Source of the DNA: Bacillota bacterium
Lineage (GTDB): Bacteria > Bacillota > Clostridia > Christensenellales > SZUA-584
NCBI GenBank assembly: GCA_023460085.1
Contig: JAEWRI010000034.1
Span: 1 to 64,000, forward strand
Direction: 5' to 3'
Length of the DNA: 64,000 nt
How positions within the stretch are numbered: position 1 is the stretch's first letter; each line of letters begins with the position of its first letter. The position numbers were made by a program, and so were the translations under genes. The notes beneath the pieces are model-generated. The model was not told the DNA's origin. It saw nothing but the letters and a program-made list of their open reading frames with translations, and did not search any database. Shown here piece after piece: positions 58,324-64,000 of the stretch.

Positions 58324-58374
58324 ATGATGGTGACGACATGGGGACGGTACGGCCGGGAAAGGAACGGACAGTGA
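58324..58374 (+). CDS. Possible short leader ORF coupled to egsA
   Basis: A 16-codon frame (MMVTTWGRYGRERNGQ) follows the strong AAAGGAG (58307-58313) by 10 bases. Its TGA (58372-58374) overlaps the GTG start of egsA. It could couple translation to egsA. Alternatively the AAAGGAG simply serves the ATG 58338 of a longer EgsA, although 24 bases is too far. Confidence 0.3.
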   Translation: MMVTTWGRYGRERNGQ

Positions 58375-59723
58375 CAATAGAACGCAGGGACGGAAAGCTG
58401 GTATTGGGAGAATTGAGTTGTAACTGCGGGTACGATCATGCGATGCCGCAGATGGATATCTACATCCGTGAGGGCCTGATTGAGGACTGCGCGGAGTGTA
58501 TTGCTTCTGCCGGGCTGACGGGAAGCGTTTTGGTAGTGGCGGATGAGCGCACGTACAGGGCGGCAGCGGGTAAAGTGATGGAGCGTCTTTCCGCCGCAGG
58601 CAGGGACGTGAGGCTTTGCATGCTGCCCGGAGACAATATTGAACCTACCCCGCAGATGGCGGATCTTATCTGCGCGCAGGCGGCCGATGCGGATTTTCTG
58701 CTGTCGGTGGGTTCGGGCGTCGTCACGGACTTGACGCGCCGCGCTGCGTTTCTTACCGATAAGCCTTTCGCGGTGTTTGGTACGGCGGCTTCGATGGATG
58801 GCTATACGTCGATCACGTCGTCGATGATGATAGACGGGATGAAGCTTACCCAATACGGTCAGGCCGCGCGGCTGCTGATGTTTGATACGAACGTGCTGGC
58901 CTCCGCGCCGCTGCCGATGCAGGCTGCGGGTGTGGGCGACGTATTGGCCAAGTACAACGTGCTGGTAGACTGGAAGCTTGGCCGCGCGGTTACAGACGAG
59001 GTTTTTTGTCCGCTTTGCGGAGAGCTGCTGGAAATGGCGGTGGAGCGGTGCGCGTCCAGTGTGGAGGAGATTGCCCTGCGTACTCCGCGCGGCATGGATG
59101 CACTGATAGAGTCGTTGATTTATGCCGGACTGACGGTACTGGTTGTGGGCACTACGCGTTCTGTCGCCTCGTGCGAGCACAATATGGCGCATTACTGGGA
59201 TATGGCGCATCTGGCCTGGGGCGGCGTGTGCCCGTCGCACGGTGTCAGTGTGGGCATCAACCTCATTTATTCTCTGATGATGCATGACTATTTGAGAAAA
59301 GCGGACTGGGCGGTGGATCTCGCAGGGGTCAAAGAACAGCGCACGTCACGCGAACAGCGGCGGCAATGGTATCTGGATACCTATCCGGCAGGCGTGGGCG
59401 AAGACGTGATGAAGACGAACGAAGACTGGTATTTTGGCTGGACGGAGCAGCATCGGCGAATCGGTGCGCTGCAGGCGTACCGCGAGCAGTATCTGAAGGA
59501 CTCGGAGATACTGCCTGATTACCGCGCCATACACGCAATACTCGGACGCTTCGGCGTGCCGAACAGCGCGACCAAAGCGGGTATCGACGCCTCCAGAATG
59601 GAAAAGACGCTGCTGTGCGCCGGGGATTACCGCAAGCGCTACAGCATTGCGGAGGCGCTGCGCGAGCTGGGTATGCTGCGCGGCTGTGTGGATCATATTC
59701 TCAGCATGGAAAGCACGCTGTAA
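58371..59723 (+). CDS. egsA: sn-Glycerol-1-phosphate dehydrogenase (EgsA/AraM)
   Basis: The 450-residue protein belongs to the AraM/EgsA group of iron-type dehydrogenases, making sn-glycerol 1-phosphate from dihydroxyacetone phosphate. It has LLSVGSGVVTDLTRRAA, FGTAASMDGYTS, GVGDVLAKYNVLVDWKLG and the metal-ligand motifs EHNMAHYWD and CPSHGVSVGI. In Bacillus the product feeds heptaprenylglyceryl phosphate synthesis. GTG 58371 has AAAGGA 7 bases upstream and is preferred to ATG 58338. The CNCG motif in the N-terminus (residues 18-21) is unusual. It is convergent with purR, the stops being one base apart. Confidence 0.88.
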   Translation: MTIERRDGKLVLGELSCNCGYDHAMPQMDIYIREGLIEDCAECIASAGLTGSVLVVADERTYRAAAGKVMERLSAAGRDVRLCMLPGDNIEPTPQMADLICAQAADADFLLSVGSGVVTDLTRRAAFLTDKPFAVFGTAASMDGYTSITSSMMIDGMKLTQYGQAARLLMFDTNVLASAPLPMQAAGVGDVLAKYNVLVDWKLGRAVTDEVFCPLCGELLEMAVERCASSVEEIALRTPRGMDALIESLIYAGLTVLVVGTTRSVASCEHNMAHYWDMAHLAWGGVCPSHGVSVGINLIYSLMMHDYLRKADWAVDLAGVKEQRTSREQRRQWYLDTYPAGVGEDVMKTNEDWYFGWTEQHRRIGALQAYREQYLKDSEILPDYRAIHAILGRFGVPNSATKAGIDASRMEKTLLCAGDYRKRYSIAEALRELGMLRGCVDHILSMESTL

Positions 59724-59724
59724 A

Positions 59725-60531
59725 TTACGCGGGATGAATGGAGATGCGGCCTGCCGCCGTGTCGACTTCCTCCAGCGTGAAGAGCGCCCGATAGTTTTCC
59801 GCCTGCTTCTTTTCGGGCTGGCGGGTGGCGATGGCGACACCGCAGCCCACCACGGTAACGGCGAACTCCTTCATCATCTCGCACAGCGCGTACACCGTGC
59901 CGCCGCCTGCGATGAAGTCGTCGATGAGCAATGCTTTCTGACCCGGGGAAACCGCACGCCGCGACATCGACATGGTGCGCATACGGCTGGAGTTGGCGGA
60001 GAGGTAATTAAAAGTCACGACGGAGCCTTCGGTGATCTTGACGTCCCGCCGGGCCACCACGAGGGGCTTTGCCATGGCGTGCGCAATGAGCAGCGCGAGC
60101 GGTACGCCCTTGGTCTCCACGGTCACGATCACATCGGGATTGGTGCGGTAATACATTCCCGCGAGCACCTCGGCCATGGGCGCGACGAAGCGTGTGTTGG
60201 AAAATATGTCCGCAGTGTAGACGAAGCCTCCCGGCAGTATACGCGACGGATCGGAAAGGCGCTCCGCGATGTCCCTCAGCGCCTCGTCCTTCTGTGCGGC
60301 GCTTAGTGCCGGGATGTAGCGCACGCCGCCGCCCGCGCCCAGAATAACCTCGATATCGCCCTGACCGAACTCGTGAAACACGGTGCGCAGCATCGATAAG
60401 TCCTCGCTCATCGTGGACTTGGCTGCACCGAACATGTCGCAAAATACCTTCAGCGAAAACGTACGGCCCGGATTTCTGGTAAGCAGCGCCGCTGCCGCTG
60501 CCATCCGTGTTTTTCTGTCCGTCTTTTCCAT
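59725..60531 (-). CDS. purR: Pur operon repressor
   Basis: The 268-residue protein is the Gram-positive PurR. It has an N-terminal winged helix (KTRMAAAAALLTRNPGRTFS ... GAAKSTMSEDLSML, 1-75) and a phosphoribosyltransferase-like domain with the PRPP loop ALLIDDFIAGGGTVYAL. In Bacillus, PRPP binding releases PurR from PurBox DNA, so purine genes follow PRPP level. GAGGTG lies before ATG 60531. No PurBox pair is evident in the adjacent promoter region. Confidence 0.93.
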   Translation of the reverse strand: MEKTDRKTRMAAAAALLTRNPGRTFSLKVFCDMFGAAKSTMSEDLSMLRTVFHEFGQGDIEVILGAGGGVRYIPALSAAQKDEALRDIAERLSDPSRILPGGFVYTADIFSNTRFVAPMAEVLAGMYYRTNPDVIVTVETKGVPLALLIAHAMAKPLVVARRDVKITEGSVVTFNYLSANSSRMRTMSMSRRAVSPGQKALLIDDFIAGGGTVYALCEMMKEFAVTVVGCGVAIATRQPEKKQAENYRALFTLEEVDTAAGRISIHPA

Positions 60532-60614
60532 GATCGTTCACCTCGCGCCGACGCGATACATATTTTGATAAGGGTTTTCATAGCCTGTAAGGCGGCCAAT
60601 TCGACACCTTATGG

Positions 60615-60644
60615 TTGCTATTGTATCACATTTTGAAGTATAAT
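60615..60644 (+). promoter_or_regulatory. Promoter of murC
   Basis: TTGCTA (60615-60620), an 18-base spacer and TATAAT (60639-60644). Confidence 0.6.
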
Positions 60645-60694
60645 GCATGTTACGGGTGTAAAACAGCACGGGAGCATTGGGGAGCGGTAGAAAT

Positions 60695-62062
60695 ATGGTG
60701 GATTTGCAGCAATATCGGGATGGAGCCGTTCATTTCATCGGAATCGGCGGATGCAGCATGAGCGGCCTTGCCGTCATACTGAAAGATTTAGGCTATATTC
60801 CTCAGGGATCGGATATAAACGAGTCGGTATTTACCCGCAAGCTGGAAGAGGAGGGCATTCCTTTCTCGATCGGGCATAAAGCGAAAAACCTGGGGGACGC
60901 CAGGCTCGTTGTGTATTCCGCGGCGATTAAACCGGGCAATCCGGAATACGACGAAGCAGTGCGGCGCGGCGTGCCCATGCTGACGCGCGCGGAGCTGCTG
61001 GGGCAAATCAGCCGTCAGTACGACACGGTAATCGGCATTGCGGGCTGCCATGGCAAGACGACCATCACCTCGATGACGGCGCTGGTGCTGCGCGAGTGCG
61101 GTGTCGATCTCACGGTGCACGTGGGCGGAATGGTGGATTTTCTGGGCGGCGGCGTCGCGGTGGGCAGCTACCCCGCGTTTTTGACCGAAGCCTGCGAATA
61201 TGTCGGCAGTTTTCTGGAACTGCGGCCAACCTACGAGCTGGTCAACAACATTGACGACGACCATCTGGATTACTACAAAAACATCGAAGAAATATACGGC
61301 ACGTTTCTCAAATTCGCGCATTTAATGCCGGAGAGCGGGGTGTTGTTCTACAACGTGCACGACGCGCTGACCGTTCGCCTCGCGGAGGAATGCGGGCGAC
61401 GTACCATATCCTACGGGTTTGAGGACGCCGACTATGTGGCCGAAAACGCGCGCTTCGACGAAAACGGCTGTCCGGAGTTCGACGTTGTGTCCCCAAAGGG
61501 CAGCGCGCATGTAAAGCTGTCGGTTGTCGGACGGCACAACATGAGCAACGCGCTGGCATCCATCGTTGTGGCTCACGAGGTGTTCGGCGTCGATATGCAG
61601 TGCGCGGCAGATGCGCTGGCACACTATCACCTCGCGGGGCGGCGCTTTGAGCTGATGGGCGAGAAGAACGGCGTGAAAGTGATTCACGACTACGCGCATC
61701 ATCCCGCGGAAATAGAGGCGTGCCTGGAGGCAGCATCCAAGTATCCGCATAAAAAGCTCTGGGTGGTGTTCCAGTGCAACAGCTATACGCGCGCCAAGAC
61801 GCTGAAGGATAAATACGCGCTGTGCTTCGGCAATGCCGACATGGTGCTTGTGCCGGACATCTTTCCCGGCCGGGACATCGACCGGGGTGAAATTCACGCG
61901 CGGGACCTCGTGCAGGCCATCGGCGCGCACAGCCCGTGCGAATACATACCGACGTTTGAAGAGATCAACGTCTATCTGGAACAGCACGCTTCCCCGGGGG
62001 ATGTGGTGGTTACGCTGGGATCGGGCAGCGTGAACGTGGAAACCGCCAAGCTGCTGAAATAG
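60695..62062 (+). CDS. murC: UDP-N-acetylmuramate--L-alanine ligase
   Basis: The 455-residue enzyme adds L-Ala to UDP-MurNAc. It has the N-terminal UDP-binding loop FIGIGGCSMSGLA, the ATP loop GIAGCHGKTTITSM, EACEYVGSFLELRP, NIDDDHLDYY and the C-terminal VIHDYAHHPAEIEA. GGGGAGCGG precedes ATG 60695. It has its own promoter and terminator. The Asp-rich NIDDDH replaces the more usual NI..DH spacing without loss of the His. Confidence 0.95.
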   Translation: MVDLQQYRDGAVHFIGIGGCSMSGLAVILKDLGYIPQGSDINESVFTRKLEEEGIPFSIGHKAKNLGDARLVVYSAAIKPGNPEYDEAVRRGVPMLTRAELLGQISRQYDTVIGIAGCHGKTTITSMTALVLRECGVDLTVHVGGMVDFLGGGVAVGSYPAFLTEACEYVGSFLELRPTYELVNNIDDDHLDYYKNIEEIYGTFLKFAHLMPESGVLFYNVHDALTVRLAEECGRRTISYGFEDADYVAENARFDENGCPEFDVVSPKGSAHVKLSVVGRHNMSNALASIVVAHEVFGVDMQCAADALAHYHLAGRRFELMGEKNGVKVIHDYAHHPAEIEACLEAASKYPHKKLWVVFQCNSYTRAKTLKDKYALCFGNADMVLVPDIFPGRDIDRGEIHARDLVQAIGAHSPCEYIPTFEEINVYLEQHASPGDVVVTLGSGSVNVETAKLLK

Positions 62063-62079
62063 TACGAAGTATCATCGTT

Positions 62080-62106
62080 GCGGCCGCAGATTTGCGGCCG
62101 CTTTTT
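62080..62106 (+). terminator. Rho-independent terminator after murC
   Basis: GCGGCCGC/GCGGCCGC (62080-62087 with 62094-62101), a 6-base loop and TTTTT. Confidence 0.9.
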
Positions 62107-62193
62107 GTATCGCGGTTTTTGCATTTTTCGGTGCCTGTTAGTCCGTGGGGGACCGGGGTATATATATGTATCTTTTTGAATATCCGACAAAAA

Positions 62194-62220
62194 TGAACCT
62201 TTTTCGCCACCAATCGTTAT
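62194..62220 (+). promoter_or_regulatory. ECF-type promoter upstream of the sigma factor gene
   Basis: TGAACC (62194-62199) followed by TTTTT, then after 15 bases CGTTAT (62215-62220). This matches the GAAC...CGT pattern of ECF sigma factors and suggests autoregulation. Transcription would start just before the AGGAGG at 62227. Confidence 0.6.
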
Positions 62221-62237
62221 ACGCATAGGAGGAATTA

Positions 62238-62810
62238 ATGGTACAGGTACCGGAGGATACATACGAACGGTTTTCAAAAGGAGAGGTGGAAGCGATGAGC
62301 GCATTGGTGGATGCGTATAAAAACGAGCTTTACAACCTTTGCTTCAGGCTGACATTCAACCGGCAGGACGCAGAGGATCTCTTTCAGCAGACGTGGATAA
62401 AGGCAGTGAAAAACGCGGAACGCTATGAGCATCGCGACTTTCGCCCCTGGCTGATGCGAATTTGTATCAATCAATATCGGGATAACCTCAAGGAGATATC
62501 GCGCCGAAAGAAGCATCTTGTGGAGGAGTTTGAGACGACGAGCGTCAAGGATTATGTGCTGACAAACGTGGGCAGCGGCGAGTCGGTGGAGGATCAGGTG
62601 GAGAGACGGCACATTCAGGCGCTGCTGGTCGCGCATATTGCCAAACTTCCGGAGCATCAGAAGGTGCCGATGGTGCTTTTCTATTACCAGCGCATGAAGC
62701 TTTCTGAAATCGCAGCGGTGCTGGGCGTGCCGGAAGGTACCGTCAAATCGAGGATCAGCATTGCGAGGAGCAGGCTGAAAGGCGAATTGGAGCGTGAGCT
62801 GTATGTTTGA
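62238..62810 (+). CDS. ECF-type RNA polymerase sigma factor
   Basis: The 190-residue protein has sigma region 2 (about 14-80: LVDAYKNELYNLCFRLTFNR, DAEDLFQQTWIKAVKNAERY) and region 4 (about 130-185: LPEHQKVPMVLFYYQRMKLSEIAAVLGVPEGTVKSRISIARSRLKGEL). No region 3 is present, as in ECF factors. AGGAGG lies 5 bases before ATG 62238. The next gene encodes a membrane anti-sigma-like protein and overlaps by 8 bases, and the upstream promoter is of ECF type, so the pair is probably autoregulated. Confidence 0.92.
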   Translation: MVQVPEDTYERFSKGEVEAMSALVDAYKNELYNLCFRLTFNRQDAEDLFQQTWIKAVKNAERYEHRDFRPWLMRICINQYRDNLKEISRRKKHLVEEFETTSVKDYVLTNVGSGESVEDQVERRHIQALLVAHIAKLPEHQKVPMVLFYYQRMKLSEIAAVLGVPEGTVKSRISIARSRLKGELERELYV

Positions 62811-64000
62811 TATCGATAAATACCTGGGTGAAATCCGGTTGAGCGAGGTGAATCCGAGCGAAGATCTGGTGGAGCGCACGAAGCGGCGCTGCGCCGAAAC
62901 GCAGACGCGCGCAGGGGCGCGGCGCGTGCAAAAGAAGCATGTGCTGAGGGCTGTGCTGATAGCGCTGCCCGCGGCGGCGGTCATCGCCGTCGGCGTATTT
63001 CTGGGGCTCCAGTTTTTCGCTTTCGGAAGCGCGAAGGAGGAGACAGTGGCCTACTACACCATCGACATCAACCCGAGCGTGGGCATCGGTGTAAATGCGG
63101 ATGGTGAAGTGACGGAGGTGGTAGGGCAGAACGATGACGCCAAAACGCTGCTGGACAGCGTACGGTGCGAGGGAAAGCCGGTAAGCGACGCCATCCGGCA
63201 GATCGTCGCGGCCGCGCAGGCGGCGGGATACTTTCAGGACGGAGAGCGCTATGTGCTTGTGGGCTGCTTTGGTGTGAACGCGCAGGGCGCGGTGGGGGAT
63301 TTACAGGCGCGGCTCGAGGCGGAATTCGGCGATATGGTGGATTTGCTGATCGTGTCGGGTACGCTGGAGGATAAACACGCGGCGGATGCGCTCAGTGTTT
63401 CCGCAGGGCTTTTAAAGCTGAGCCAGCTGGCGGGCGAAGGCAAGGTAGGCGCGGATGACAAGGTAGGAGACGTCATGAACAAGGTGACTGAGGCCAACCA
63501 GCCGGGTTACAGCACACCCGCGCTCTCGGTGGCGGGTGACGCTCAATACCTGCGGTTTTCCTGGAGTGAGACGAATTTTGATGAAATGGGGTACGTAGGC
63601 AAAGTCAAGTACCATATTGTCACCGCGGACTCTGCGGCGGAGATATCCGCGATGAATGCGCGTACGCTGGGAACCGTTGCGTTCTATACCTATGGCGCAC
63701 AGACAACCTCCATCAAACTGAAGCTTTCGGACTGCGGCATCACCCCGGGCGTTCCAACCTACTATGGTATCTGTGCGGAGTATGGCGGTGTGACGGTGGC
63801 GGGCAGTGTGGTGCGGTTTACGCTGCCGGAAGCGGAAGCCACACCCACGCCAGCGCCCTCCGAGACGGAGAGCCCCGGGGAGAGCGCAACACCCCCGGCG
63901 TCAGGGCATACCGTAAGCGGCCGTGTTTCAGGCGACAGCGTGGTGCTCACCTGGGACAAGGATACCACCGGCACCCTCGCGGGGTACAAGGTGGTGGCGT
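62803..64000 (+). CDS. RsgI-like membrane anti-sigma factor (3' end outside the window)
   Basis: At least 399 residues, open to the window end. A cytoplasmic N-terminal part (1-46) is followed by a transmembrane helix (about 47-74) and the RsgI-type domain YYTIDINPSVGIGVNADGEV (84-103 onward). In RsgI proteins the Asn-Pro bond of DINPS (here N90-P91) is a site of self-cleavage. A further region follows (190-340), then a Pro/Thr/Glu linker (about 345-370: PTPAPSETESPGES) and the start of a fibronectin-III-like domain (VSGDSVVLTWDKD). It overlaps the sigma gene by 8 bases and would hold that factor at the membrane until an outside signal acts. Confidence 0.82.
   Translation, partial: MFDIDKYLGEIRLSEVNPSEDLVERTKRRCAETQTRAGARRVQKKHVLRAVLIALPAAAVIAVGVFLGLQFFAFGSAKEETVAYYTIDINPSVGIGVNADGEVTEVVGQNDDAKTLLDSVRCEGKPVSDAIRQIVAAAQAAGYFQDGERYVLVGCFGVNAQGAVGDLQARLEAEFGDMVDLLIVSGTLEDKHAADALSVSAGLLKLSQLAGEGKVGADDKVGDVMNKVTEANQPGYSTPALSVAGDAQYLRFSWSETNFDEMGYVGKVKYHIVTADSAAEISAMNARTLGTVAFYTYGAQTTSIKLKLSDCGITPGVPTYYGICAEYGGVTVAGSVVRFTLPEAEATPTPAPSETESPGESATPPASGHTVSGRVSGDSVVLTWDKDTTGTLAGYKVVA

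Overview
The window is chromosomal DNA from a GC-rich (by eye well over 50% G+C), endospore-forming, anaerobic-type member of the Bacillota, most likely class Clostridia. The reasons are the AGGAGG ribosome sites, TTGACA-17-TATAAT promoters, the sporulation genes (SipL-type SPOCS/LysM protein, SpoVB-type flippase, spore-coat transglutaminase Tgl), the Gram-positive PurR, a glmU-HAD-pth-mfd-prsA-like run, the AraM/EgsA glycerol-1-phosphate dehydrogenase, and many lipoproteins with Thr/Pro-rich linkers. No prophage, CRISPR array or rRNA operon was seen. The only clear mobile DNA is the right end of an IS3-family element at the left edge.

Layout. 1-162: IS3 end. 400-6700 (+): DUF1638 and an ASKHA-type corrinoid-activator-like protein, a DUF998 membrane protein, a B12-binding radical SAM protein with a predicted leaderless mRNA, and SipL. 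6850-11880 (-): ACT, LOG and DUF2179 proteins, then a two-gene PEP-synthase-like module. 12000-15500 (+): HD protein, alkaline phosphatase with a PhoP-box-like repeat, and a YibE/F membrane protein. 15590-18460: a small Cys-rich protein and feoA-feoB-feoB-associated protein. 18500-24270: zinc-ribbon protein, aldo/keto reductase, AhpD-like protein, GNAT-like protein, beta-helix lipoprotein, lipoprotein. 24370-25160: tRNA-Ser and tRNA-Ala followed by tandem hairpin repeats that carry inverted tRNA T-arm sequence.

25360-34250 (+): KTSC lipoprotein, a BlaI/BlaR1-like pair with two operator dyads, alpha/beta hydrolase, clostripain-like peptidase, an SH3/peptidoglycan-binding protein and a lipoprotein. 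34300-37490 (+): DUF134 regulator under a palindromic operator, ferritin, an unknown protein and Tgl, followed by a chain of seven hairpins. 37750-41650: a rubrerythrin-like/VIT1 fusion and SpoVB (-), a VanY-like lipoprotein (+), and a Q-rich small protein with a sigma-K-like promoter (-). 41890-45410 (+): a zinc-ribbon/TM/solute-binding fusion and phosphofructokinase.

45400-46210 is the most remarkable stretch: two divergent RNA-controlled promoters lie back to back. To the left, a fluoride riboswitch with an overlapping terminator precedes crcB/fluC, which appears to lack a standard start codon. To the right, a 28-residue leader peptide with a Tyr-Tyr-Tyr run, an antiterminator option and a strong terminator precede tyrS. 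This is a ribosome-mediated attenuator where a Tyr T-box would be expected in Bacillota. 47400-55060: tyrS, glmU, HAD phosphatase, pth, mfd and a PrsA/SurA-like lipoprotein. 55130-59720: Nim-like flavoprotein, gpsA, PAS-GAF-GAF sensor (-) and egsA. 59725-62060: purR (-) and murC (+). 62200-64000: an ECF sigma factor with its own ECF-type promoter, overlapping an RsgI-like anti-sigma factor that runs off the window.
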